Source: Actinomyces oris (GTDB taxonomy: Bacteria; Actinomycetota; Actinomycetes; Actinomycetales; Actinomycetaceae). Taken from it: a stretch of 56,437 nucleotides of DNA. A program made the position numbers and the translations under genes. Of the stretch, positions 27,401 through 35,520 are shown piece by piece. Below the pieces are notes generated by a model. The model made no database searches. It was not told the DNA's origin and worked only from the letters and a program-made list of their open reading frames with translations. Within the stretch, counting starts at the first letter, position 1; every line of letters starts with the position of its first letter. Location: positions 1 through 56,437 of the forward strand of contig NZ_MSKS01000038.1 in NCBI RefSeq assembly GCF_001937445.1. Reading direction: 5' to 3'.

Positions 27401-29793
27401 ACGCCCGCAGTACCGAGACCTTGCACGTCATCATCATCGGTTCCGCAGGTGGTCAGGACACACTCGACTCTCTTGACCAGGACTCGCCTGAAGGCGGGAT
27501 CGTCCCCATCGGCTGCCCCGATCCGGCGGGCCTGGGCCAGGTTCTGCGCCCCCTGGCCGCAGGGACCCGAGTCCTGCTCCTCAAGGCGGGAGACAGGGTC
27601 GAGCCGGGCTATGTCACCTCATTGGCCCAGCCCGGCACTGGCAACGCCGTCGTCCTCACACCGACCGTGACCATCCGCCCCGACGGCACCCGCGACGAGC
27701 GGCTGCAGTGGCGCTTCAATCACGGCAGCCGCACCGCTGACCTGACCGTCGAGCCCCACATCTTTCCGGACACCGTCAGCGGAGCGGTGCTCACCATCCC
27801 CCGCCACGGCCTGCAGGACTGGGACGGATCGGGAGTCCTCCACGGCGTGGACGACGCCGTCGGCGCTGAGGCCACCGCCGCTGATGACGAGAACACCGCC
27901 CTGAGCGGGCTCATCGCCCACATCGTGGCCACCGGTAACCGGCTGGGTCTCCACGACGGCCCGGCCGTCATCCGCCGCGCTCCCAAGCCTCCCGGACCCT
28001 GGGGAAGGATCGACCACTACCGCCACCTGCTGGGCACGGTGCTGCCGACGTGGCTGCAGGTCGGAAGCCCCCCACCCGCCTGGGTCCACCAGCTCATCAT
28101 CCACCGCCTCATCCAGGTCACCGACGCCGATCGTGGACTGCGCTACCCCTCGGCGGGGCTCACGGCCGCCGAGCGCGCTGAGGTGGCCCAGCTTCTGCGC
28201 GCCGTCACCCGACGCGTCCCCGCTTCCCAGATCGATGCGTACTGTTCCACGCCGCTGGCCGTGGGCCGTCGTACCGCCCTGGTCGCCATGGCCGCCGGCC
28301 CCATGCCGGCCCCGATCCTGCCCTCGGGGCGCAGGTTCCGCAGCGACCAGAAAGCCACCTACTTCTACACCGGTGACATGCCCCAGGAGCAGTGGAAGGT
28401 GGATGGCGCCTGGGCCCAGCCGACCAGTGCCAAGACGGTCGATCACCGCTACTTCGACGACGTGGTCCTCCACGAGCGCATCGTCTGGCTGCCCAAGGGC
28501 CAGATCACCGCCGTCATCAACGCCCGGGAGCTTCCCGTGGCCCCCTACCGGGGCAGCCCCAGGCCGCCTCAGACGCCTCCGGGTCGAGGCCGCCCGCGAG
28601 CAGCCTCATCCGGGCTGCGCCGGCGCCTGGCCCGGCTCCTGCGTCACAGCCAGGCGCAGGAGAACCAGCGGGCCGGCGGCACCTCACCGGTCCCGCAGGC
28701 TTCTTCCGCAGCCGCCTCCGCGACCTCTTCGGCGCCCACCCCGTACACCGCCTCATCCCCCTCCGACTGGCCCCGCACCTGGCTCTACATGGACCGTCAC
28801 GACAGCGCCGGCGACAACGCCGAGCCGCTGTACCGCCATGCCCGCACCCACGCTCCCAGCGTCCGGCACATCTTCGTCATCGAACGCAGCTGCCCGGACT
28901 GGGAACGCCTCGCGCAGGACGGCTTCGTCCTGCTGGACCCGACCGGCCCCGGATTCGACGCCGCCTGGAGCGGTGCCGAGACCATCCTGCTGTCCGACAT
29001 CGGCGACCCGCTCATCGCAGGCCGCCTCACCGGTGCGGGCGTCGGCCCCGACCAGCGCCTCATCTTCCTCCAGCACGGCGTGACCATGCGCGACATGTGG
29101 CGCTGGTTCAACGGCGTCCGCATGGACGTCGTCGTGTGCGCCACCGCAGCCGAGCAGGCCGGGCTGACGGCCGACCACACCTCCTACACCCTCACCGACC
29201 GAGAGGTCTGGCGCACCGGCTTCCCCCGCCACGACCACCTCCACAGCCTTCTGGGACGCGAACGCGACAGCATTCTGCTGGCCCCCACCTGGGATCCGGA
29301 GGTCTCACGCGCCCTGGAGAGCGACCCCGACGCCGTCGGGCTCCTCAGCACGCTCTACCGGCCCTGGCTCGAGCTGGCCGCGGGCCTGACCCAGGACGGT
29401 CACCGCACCGTCCTGTTCGCCCATCCCAAGCTGGTGCTGCACGCACCCGAGTGGTTCAGGGCCCTGGGCGTGCCCGCTGTCACCGGCCGCGACCTGCCCG
29501 AGACCCTGGTCCGCTCCTGGGCGGTCGTCTCTGACCGCTCATCCGTCCTCGACGAGGGCATGGTCGCAGGCTGCGTCGGCATCGTCTGGGACCCCCGAGC
29601 ACGGCCGGACACAGATCGCTATCGCATCCGTCACGAGGCCATCGGAGCCATCGGCGTCGACACCTCCGCACAGGTGCATCAGGCGGTGGAGGACGTCGTC
29701 GCCGGCCGGCTCACCGCCCCCGAGGACCTCATCCTGCTCGACGCCGGAGCCTGCGCCCGCCTGACCGCGCTGCTCCGACGCGACGTGATCTGA
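27397..29793 (+). CDS. Divergent TagF-like protein with degenerate GT2-like N-terminus
   Basis: A 798-residue protein with the same layout as the 1069-residue protein at 15642. The N-terminal segment (about 8-140) looks like a worn GT2 fold in which the DxD region reads LLLKAGDRVEPGY. The middle is predicted beta-rich. The C-terminal domain resembles CDP-glycerol transferases, with QHGVTMRDMWRWFNG near 558 in place of WHGTPxK, ILLAPTWDPEVSRAL, HPKLVLHAPEWF, and SWAVVSDRSSVLDEGM near 707 in place of DYSS. The histidine of HG, the PTW motif and the SS are kept, so activity is possible. A Pro/Ala/Ser-rich linker lies at about 390-460. It overlaps both neighbours by one to four bases. Confidence 0.72.
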   Translation: MNARSTETLHVIIIGSAGGQDTLDSLDQDSPEGGIVPIGCPDPAGLGQVLRPLAAGTRVLLLKAGDRVEPGYVTSLAQPGTGNAVVLTPTVTIRPDGTRDERLQWRFNHGSRTADLTVEPHIFPDTVSGAVLTIPRHGLQDWDGSGVLHGVDDAVGAEATAADDENTALSGLIAHIVATGNRLGLHDGPAVIRRAPKPPGPWGRIDHYRHLLGTVLPTWLQVGSPPPAWVHQLIIHRLIQVTDADRGLRYPSAGLTAAERAEVAQLLRAVTRRVPASQIDAYCSTPLAVGRRTALVAMAAGPMPAPILPSGRRFRSDQKATYFYTGDMPQEQWKVDGAWAQPTSAKTVDHRYFDDVVLHERIVWLPKGQITAVINARELPVAPYRGSPRPPQTPPGRGRPRAASSGLRRRLARLLRHSQAQENQRAGGTSPVPQASSAAASATSSAPTPYTASSPSDWPRTWLYMDRHDSAGDNAEPLYRHARTHAPSVRHIFVIERSCPDWERLAQDGFVLLDPTGPGFDAAWSGAETILLSDIGDPLIAGRLTGAGVGPDQRLIFLQHGVTMRDMWRWFNGVRMDVVVCATAAEQAGLTADHTSYTLTDREVWRTGFPRHDHLHSLLGRERDSILLAPTWDPEVSRALESDPDAVGLLSTLYRPWLELAAGLTQDGHRTVLFAHPKLVLHAPEWFRALGVPAVTGRDLPETLVRSWAVVSDRSSVLDEGMVAGCVGIVWDPRARPDTDRYRIRHEAIGAIGVDTSAQVHQAVEDVVAGRLTAPEDLILLDAGACARLTALLRRDVI

Positions 29794-31037
29794 TGCGGGC
29801 CCCGGTGCCGGGGACCCCGCCGATGCGCCGCCGCACGCCCCTGGTCAGCCTCATCGTTCCCGTCTACGGGGTGGCCCCTTACCTGCCCCGCTTCCTGAGC
29901 TCGCTCGACGCCCAGGACCACCCGCACGACCGTCTCCAGGTCGTGCTCGTCCTGGACGGGGCCTGCGACGACTCACCGCGGGTCTGCCGGAGCTGGGCGA
30001 GGCGAACCGACCTCGACGTCGAGGTCGTCGAGACGGACAACGGTGGACAGGGCCGTGCTCGAAACCTCGGGATGGGACGGGCCCAAGGGCAGTGGATCGG
30101 CTTCCCCGATCCCGATGACTGGCTCGCCCCCGACTTCCTCACCCGGCTCCTGGCCGCCAGGCGCCGCGGCGACGTCCTCCTGGCCGGGCGCACCCTCATC
30201 CACCAGGGCGGCGCTGAGATCCCCCACCCCCTCGACTTCCGCCTCCAGGGCGGGACAACCCGGGTCGACGCCGCCCAGCAGCCGCAGGCCATCCAGCTCT
30301 CCGTCCACGAGTGCCTCATCCGGGCCGACCGGGCGCTCGCGGCCCGGTTCCCCGAGGACCGCGAGGCACCCACCTTCGAGGACGCGCTCTACCTGGGACG
30401 CATCCGAAGCCGCTGGGGCCGGATCGTCTACGTGCCCGAGGCCGTCTACCACTATGACAAACGGGGCTCAGGGGACTCCGCGGTCCAGACCGCCTGGTCG
30501 AGGCCGGGCCGCTACGTCGCTCAGATGCGCACGCGCTATCACGCCCTTCTCGATACCGCCGGTGACGCCCCCTGGGCCCAGCAGACGATCCTGTACGACC
30601 TGGGCTGGTACTTCGGGGTCGTCGACGCCGGCCGGATGCCCTCCGAGCCACCGGGGCTGGGGCAGGAGCACGCAGCCGAGATGCGCAGGCTGGCGCAGCG
30701 CCTCGACTCCGAGCAGATCCTCCGCAGCCCGTGGGGGAACCTCGGAGCCCGGGACCGGGCCCGCCTCCTGCTGTGGAAAGGCCGGCCCGAGGTGGCGGTC
30801 GTGCGCGACGGCGAGGTCACCGAGCTGTGCACCGCCGAGCCTGCCGGCCGGCAGGCGGAGCCCCTGGGTTACGCCGGGACCAACGTCGGCTGGGTCCTCA
30901 CCGGGGTCGAGGCGGCGCAGTGCTACTCCGGCACAGACGTCCCCCGCATCCCCCTGTGGCCCCGCCGGCCACGGCTGGCTGAGCCTGGCCCGGCCAGGAC
31001 GGTGCGCCTTCGCAGGCTGCTGCGGCGGCCTCGCTGA
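29793..31037 (+). CDS. Family 2 glycosyltransferase
   Basis: A 414-residue GT-A glycosyltransferase. The N-terminal domain shows LVSLIVPVYGVAPYLPRFLSSLD, VVLVLDGACDDSP, the acceptor-loop pattern NGGQGRARNLGMGRAQGQWI and the metal-binding FPDPDDWLAPDFL, so it looks active, unlike the GT2-like parts of its neighbours. FEDALYLGR and the histidine in VYHYDKRGSGDS fit teichoic-acid and capsule GT2 enzymes. The C-terminal 120 residues are of unknown role. The ATG shares its A with the previous stop (TGATG). It is the last gene of the plus-strand run and is followed by a stem-loop. Confidence 0.85.
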   Translation: MRAPVPGTPPMRRRTPLVSLIVPVYGVAPYLPRFLSSLDAQDHPHDRLQVVLVLDGACDDSPRVCRSWARRTDLDVEVVETDNGGQGRARNLGMGRAQGQWIGFPDPDDWLAPDFLTRLLAARRRGDVLLAGRTLIHQGGAEIPHPLDFRLQGGTTRVDAAQQPQAIQLSVHECLIRADRALAARFPEDREAPTFEDALYLGRIRSRWGRIVYVPEAVYHYDKRGSGDSAVQTAWSRPGRYVAQMRTRYHALLDTAGDAPWAQQTILYDLGWYFGVVDAGRMPSEPPGLGQEHAAEMRRLAQRLDSEQILRSPWGNLGARDRARLLLWKGRPEVAVVRDGEVTELCTAEPAGRQAEPLGYAGTNVGWVLTGVEAAQCYSGTDVPRIPLWPRRPRLAEPGPARTVRLRRLLRRPR

Positions 31038-31039
31038 AG

Positions 31040-31061
31040 CGGGCCGGTCCCAACCGGCCCG
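31040..31061. terminator. Stem-loop between convergent glycopolymer operons
   Basis: CGGGCCGGT and ACCGGCCCG pair perfectly around the tetraloop CCCA. It lies 3 bases after the plus-strand operon and 27 bases from the end of the minus-strand one, so it can serve both. Confidence 0.7.
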
Positions 31062-31087
31062 ACGCCGCCTGCTGCACGCGGCGCGGC

Positions 31088-31870
31088 TCAGAGCGCCGGG
31101 GCGAGGCTGCGCGATGCCAGGGCGATCTCCAGCTCGTCGGCGACCCATGAGTACAGGGAGGCGGCGTAGTGGAAGGGGGCGGCCCCCCAGCGGTGCGCGT
31201 CGTCGGCCACCACGAGCTCATCGGGCACCTGCAGGATCCGCAGGTCGGTCTCCTGGTAGACGAGGTCGATGTAGCGGGTCATGACCCAGTTGGCCTCCAT
31301 GGCCGTCTGCCCCCAGCTCGGGACGGTTGACATCCCCGAGGTGGTCCGCGTCGCCCAGGGAACGTTGATGAGGATCGTCCGCCTCGCCAGGTCGAGCCGC
31401 TCCAGGAGGGCGTGGAAACGCAGCAGGGCGGGGCGCCACAGGTGCAGGTGCTCGGCCGTCCCCAGCTCGAGGAACCTGGCGGGAAGCCCCTCGTAGAGGC
31501 CGGCCGTCAGCGCCTCGGTCGAACGCGTCAGGAAGGCCCCGGGGGAGGTCTCCAGGACTCCGAGCCGCTCGTCGGTCAGGTCCCACAGCAGGAGGTCGGT
31601 GTATGAGGCGACGGCCGTCAGCTGCGCCTCCAGGTTGCCCACCATGTCGGACAGGAAGGACCGGCGGGCGAAGGACGATCTGAGCAGGGACAGATCGAGG
31701 TCCCCCACGTCGGCCGGGCGCCCCGCGCTGATGAGGGACTGACGGGCGATGTAACGCTCCACGCTCCAGCCCCGCTGCTCCATCTCGCTGGCCACGTCCC
31801 TGGCCACGCAAGAGCCGTAGACCGTGATTCGTCCTGCTGTCATCGTGTTTTCCTCACTGTGCATGGTCAT
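31088..31870 (-). CDS. DUF6270-like protein, possible SGNH-type hydrolase or transferase
   Basis: A 260-residue protein resembling the DUF6270 proteins found in polysaccharide loci. It begins ITVYGSCVARDVASEM, where GSC stands where SGNH esterases have GDS, and it ends with DDAHRWGAAPFHYAASLYSWV, which could supply the Asp and His of such a triad. In between are WDLTDERLGVLE and RTILINVPWATRT. No signal peptide is visible, so it acts in the cytoplasm if active, perhaps adding or removing an acyl group. Three starts are possible (31870 overlapping the previous stop, 31864 and about 31840); GAGGAG suits the second best. It is the last gene of the minus-strand operon. Enzyme class is inferred from the motif layout only. 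Confidence 0.65.
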   Translation of the reverse strand: MTMHSEENTMTAGRITVYGSCVARDVASEMEQRGWSVERYIARQSLISAGRPADVGDLDLSLLRSSFARRSFLSDMVGNLEAQLTAVASYTDLLLWDLTDERLGVLETSPGAFLTRSTEALTAGLYEGLPARFLELGTAEHLHLWRPALLRFHALLERLDLARRTILINVPWATRTTSGMSTVPSWGQTAMEANWVMTRYIDLVYQETDLRILQVPDELVVADDAHRWGAAPFHYAASLYSWVADELEIALASRSLAPAL

Positions 31871-32904
31871 ACTCCTCGAGCGTGTCGGTAGGGCAGCGTG
31901 CGGCTCTCCGAGCGTTGGATCCGCACCTCCGCCGGTTTCCACTTCTCCCGGCACTCGGCCAGGATCGTGGCGGCCTTGTCCGGCTTGTTCTTGGCGATGT
32001 TCCAGGACCACCAGCGGTAGTCGTGGGCGATCTGGGGCCCCGGGCCATCACCGATGAGCTCGCCATCCATGAGCCACAGCGCCCGGGTGCACATCTCCTC
32101 GATGACCTGTGCGGCATGGTTGACGATGAACACCGTCCCGGCGGCGCACCGCAGCTCGGTCATCTTGTTCTCGCTGCGCTCCTTGAACGCGGCGTCACCG
32201 GTGGACAGGGCCTCGTCGATGAGGAGGATGTCCGGGTTCGCCGCGGCGGCGATCGCGAACCGCAGACGCGAGGACATTCCCGAGGAATAGGTCTTCATCG
32301 GGCGGTAAATGGCCTTCCCGATCCCGGCCAGCTCGATGACCTGCGGAATGATCGTCTCGATCTGCTGGGGAGTCAGCCCCATGGCCAGGCATCCCAGGCG
32401 CACATTGCGCTCGCCGGACAGCTCGGGGACGAGGGCCGCATTGACTCCCAGGAGCACCGGGGTGGAACGGGCGCTCACCGTTCCCGAGGTCGGCGTCTCC
32501 AAGCCGCCCATGACGCGAAGCAGTGTGGACTTCCCCGCGCCGTTGCGACCCAGGATCCCGATCGACTCCCCGGCGCGCGCCACGAAGGAGATCCCCTTGA
32601 GGGCCTCGACCCTCACGTTGGGCCTGTGTCCCGTCAGCCCCAGGACGATCTTCCGCGCCACGGAGGCGGCGCGCAGATCCTCGACGTCCGTGGAGGGCGC
32701 CCGGTAGCTCACCCGAATGTCGTCGACGACGACGGTGGCGGTGCCGATGCCGGCCTCGTGACTGTCGGCCGCGGTCATGACTGCGGCAGACGAGTCGCCA
32801 TCGGATGTCATCGTGACGATGGGGGAGGGCGTCGTCGTATCCCCCGGCTCGCCGGCCTGAAGGGTCGCAGACTCGTTCCTCAGTCCGGTCTCAGCGTTCG
32901 ACAC
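31867..32904 (-). CDS. Teichoic-acid-type ABC exporter, ATP-binding subunit (TagH/Wzt-like)
   Basis: Supplies ATP hydrolysis to move the lipid-linked polymer across the membrane together with the TagG-like subunit. In the 345 residues the Walker A is GRNGAGKSTLL (about 119-129), the signature region is SSGMSSRLRFAIAAAANP (about 207-224) and the Walker B is DILLIDEALSTGD (225-237), all typical of TagH and Wzt. The first 60 residues are acidic and poorly conserved. The C-terminus after about residue 300 is short, so it lacks the long extracellular or carbohydrate-binding extension of some relatives. It overlaps the permease gene by 14 bases and the next gene by ATGA. Confidence 0.9.
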   Translation of the reverse strand: MSNAETGLRNESATLQAGEPGDTTTPSPIVTMTSDGDSSAAVMTAADSHEAGIGTATVVVDDIRVSYRAPSTDVEDLRAASVARKIVLGLTGHRPNVRVEALKGISFVARAGESIGILGRNGAGKSTLLRVMGGLETPTSGTVSARSTPVLLGVNAALVPELSGERNVRLGCLAMGLTPQQIETIIPQVIELAGIGKAIYRPMKTYSSGMSSRLRFAIAAAANPDILLIDEALSTGDAAFKERSENKMTELRCAAGTVFIVNHAAQVIEEMCTRALWLMDGELIGDGPGPQIAHDYRWWSWNIAKNKPDKAATILAECREKWKPAEVRIQRSESRTLPYRHARGV

Positions 32905-33805
32905 CGTAGGCCTCCTCCTTCTCCCAGAAGAACACGAAGGAGACGGCGGTCAGCCCCAGTGACCAGGCACCGAGGATGAGCCACATGCGCATCTGCGGGA
33001 CGCGCTGGTACAGGATCGCGTCCCGATACATCGTGATGATGAGGTATCCGGGGTTGAGGTCCATGGCCCGCAGCATCAGCGGGTGATTGATGAACCGTTC
33101 GTAGGAGAAGAAGACACCTGAGGCGTAGAACCAGAACTGAGTCAGGAAGGGCCAGATGTTCCGCATGTCCGGGACCGTCGTCGTGATACGGGAGGCCGCC
33201 AGCGTCAGCCCCAGATTCAGAAGCACCTGAAGAGCCAGGACTGGGACGATGAGGACCCAGTGCCAGCTCGGCCAGGTGTGAGGGGGAAGGACCACCACGA
33301 GAACGAGGAGCGCGATCATCGGCGGGACCAGGTCGATCGTGCAGCGAATCGTGTACGACGCGGGCAGGGCGGCCCGAGGGAAGGAGAAGCCCCGAATGAG
33401 GTTCCTCCCGGCGACGATCACCTGGCTGCCGCCGGTGACCGCCCGCTGCAGCGGCGGGAAGAACGTGACGCCGATGACGAGGTAGCCGATGAAGTTGTCA
33501 ATGCCGCGGCTCGTCTGCAGGAGCAGCCCGAAGACGAGGAAGTAGACGATCGCGTCGAGCATCGGCTTGGCGATGAGCCAGGCGTTCCCCAGGAAGGTGC
33601 CCCGTTGAGAGCCCAGGGCCTTGGCCCGGGCGTCGGCCCAGATGAAGTGCCGGCGCTGCCAGAGCTGGCGGATGTAGGCCACCAGCGGCGGGCGCCGTCC
33701 CACCGGGTAGAGCTCGCTGAGCTCGACGACGCTGACACTGACCTGCGAGCTTTGCCCCCAGAACGGCTGCCCATCGGGCCACGGGGTCCAGGACGCCCTG
33801 CTCAT
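32891..33805 (-). CDS. Teichoic-acid-type ABC exporter, membrane subunit (TagG-like)
   Basis: A 304-residue ABC-2 permease. After a cytoplasmic start it shows RHFIWADARAKALGSQRGTF, then six hydrophobic segments beginning with LIAKPMLDAIVYFLVFGLLL and ending with LILGAWSLGLTAVSFVFFWE. LNPGYLIITMYRDAILYQRVP is close to the conserved NPx region of TagG/Wzm proteins. I chose ATG at 33805, which overlaps the previous stop. It forms the exporter with the following ATP-binding gene. The presence of an ABC exporter rather than a Wzx flippase means the polymer chain is made inside the cell before export. Confidence 0.9.
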   Translation of the reverse strand: MSRASWTPWPDGQPFWGQSSQVSVSVVELSELYPVGRRPPLVAYIRQLWQRRHFIWADARAKALGSQRGTFLGNAWLIAKPMLDAIVYFLVFGLLLQTSRGIDNFIGYLVIGVTFFPPLQRAVTGGSQVIVAGRNLIRGFSFPRAALPASYTIRCTIDLVPPMIALLVLVVVLPPHTWPSWHWVLIVPVLALQVLLNLGLTLAASRITTTVPDMRNIWPFLTQFWFYASGVFFSYERFINHPLMLRAMDLNPGYLIITMYRDAILYQRVPQMRMWLILGAWSLGLTAVSFVFFWEKEEAYGVER

Positions 33806-35520
33806 ACCAGCTCCTTGTAGATCTCGGCTTGACGGACTGCGTTGCCGCTCCAGGTGGGCAGCGTCTGATGTGTTGGGGGCAGGAGCTCTCCAGCGGCCAG
33901 TCGGGTCAGCACGTGGCTGAGCGCCTCCACGTCGCCGGCCGGGAAGGACCGATTTGCTGATAGGGCGGTGATCTCGTTGAGCGCGGGAAGGTCGGAGGCC
34001 ACCACCGGCCGACTCAGCGCCATCGCCGTCATCGGCTTGAGCGGTGTCACCAGCCGGCACACCGGTGTATTCAGCCTCGGCACGCAGAAGACGTCCAGGG
34101 CCTGGTACCAGTCCAGGGCCTTGGCGCGCTCCACCCGTCCGGGAAGGACACACGCCGAGGTCTCCAGCCCCAGCTCTCCAGCCAGGGCCACCAGCCCGGG
34201 ACGGCTGACCCCGTCACCCACGACGGCGCACCGCACGTCGACCCCCCGGGCGCGGCAGAGTGCCACGGCCCGCACGAGCACGTCGAATCCCTCATAGCCC
34301 ACCAGGGAGGAGACGCTGCCCACCCACAGGCCGTCGCGGGGCAGTCCCAGCCGTTGGCGGGCATCTGCCGGCGAGTACCTAGTGGCCTTAAGGGCCTCCT
34401 GGTCCACGGCGTTGGGAACGACCGTGATCCGGCTGGGCTCGACCCCCCGGACCGCGAGGTCCTCGGCCTGGACCCGTGAGAGGACGACGACGGCGTCGGC
34501 CCGCCTGGCCATCTCTGCCTCCTTGGCCCGTAGCAGCGCGAAGCGCTCGGAGCTCAGTGACTCGGCCTGCTGACTCACCGGCCTGGAGGCCACCCAGGTG
34601 CACTCCAGTACCCCGCGCATCTCGTAGACCCAGGGCAGGCCGTAGGAGCGGGCCACTGCCTGGGTGACCAGGGCGTTGACGTAGTTGGTGGTCGTGTGCA
34701 GCACGTGGGGGCGGAACGCCTCCACCTCCCGTGCCAGCAGGTGGCTCATCTGAGTCAGCCGGGCTATCGGTGCGGCCTGGGCGCGGGCAGGAAGAAGCCT
34801 CCGGTAGGTGACTGCGTCGACGACGTCGGTGGCCTGAGCCGCGGGCCTGCCGATGATGACGGGGTAACCGATGCGTGTCACCGCCCGCACGTCGATGCCG
34901 GCGCTGGACTGGGCCTGCAGGAGCGCGTGCGAGCGCACGGTGTAGCCGGACTGAGTGTGGGGCAGGGAGCTGGTCAGCAGATGAAGGACTCGCAGCGGTT
35001 CACCGGGGTCTGGGGCGGTCCAGCCCGGTGAGGGGGACAAGCGGGGCAGGTGGAAGCCCTGGCTCATCATGGCGAGCTGGGAACGCAGACGGGCCCACTG
35101 TGCCCCGGAGCCGGGCGCTGCCTCCAACGTGCTGAGCGCGGCGCTCAGGTGTCCGCGGGACCACAGGTCTCGCGCGCGCACCGCGGGGCTCAGGCCCTCG
35201 GCGTCAAGATGCCTGCGCTCGGCGGAACCGAGGTGGATCGCCATCTCGGCGGCGAGCCGCCGGCCCAGGGCCGATCGCGGTACCGCCCGACTCAGCGCGT
35301 CACCGGCGCAGTCCGGTCGGTCGGCGATGAATGCCGACAGCGCTCGGCGCACCTCGCGCTCGCCGGCCCCGATGCCGAGTGCCCGTGCGCTCCGGCCTCG
35401 CCAGGGCTCAGGCAGCCGACGTGCTCCCTTGAGGGCCAGGAGCATCGGATCCTCGACCAGCTGCCGGGTGGCGGAGGTGCTCAGCAGCACCAGGTTCCTC
35501 AGGATCTGGACGTCAGTCAC
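33802..35520 (-). CDS. GT4-type glycosyltransferase with N-terminal helical extension
   Basis: A 572-residue GT-B glycosyltransferase. The first 170 residues are helical and unassigned. The N-terminal Rossmann half starts at LRVLHLLTSSLPHTQSGYTV with EMRGVLECTW further on. The C-terminal half has ITVVPNAVDQEALK, VGSVSSLVGYEGFDVLVRAV and PLKPMTAMALSRPVVASDLP. The usual catalytic or donor-binding Glu of the (E/P)x7E motif appears as Thr in KPMTAMALSRPVV, although a Glu occurs shortly after (PALNEI). It overlaps its neighbours by 8 and 4 bases. It probably adds a sugar to the growing lipid-linked unit made by the TagO-like gene in the same operon. Confidence 0.82.
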   Translation of the reverse strand: MTDVQILRNLVLLSTSATRQLVEDPMLLALKGARRLPEPWRGRSARALGIGAGEREVRRALSAFIADRPDCAGDALSRAVPRSALGRRLAAEMAIHLGSAERRHLDAEGLSPAVRARDLWSRGHLSAALSTLEAAPGSGAQWARLRSQLAMMSQGFHLPRLSPSPGWTAPDPGEPLRVLHLLTSSLPHTQSGYTVRSHALLQAQSSAGIDVRAVTRIGYPVIIGRPAAQATDVVDAVTYRRLLPARAQAAPIARLTQMSHLLAREVEAFRPHVLHTTTNYVNALVTQAVARSYGLPWVYEMRGVLECTWVASRPVSQQAESLSSERFALLRAKEAEMARRADAVVVLSRVQAEDLAVRGVEPSRITVVPNAVDQEALKATRYSPADARQRLGLPRDGLWVGSVSSLVGYEGFDVLVRAVALCRARGVDVRCAVVGDGVSRPGLVALAGELGLETSACVLPGRVERAKALDWYQALDVFCVPRLNTPVCRLVTPLKPMTAMALSRPVVASDLPALNEITALSANRSFPAGDVEALSHVLTRLAAGELLPPTHQTLPTWSGNAVRQAEIYKELV

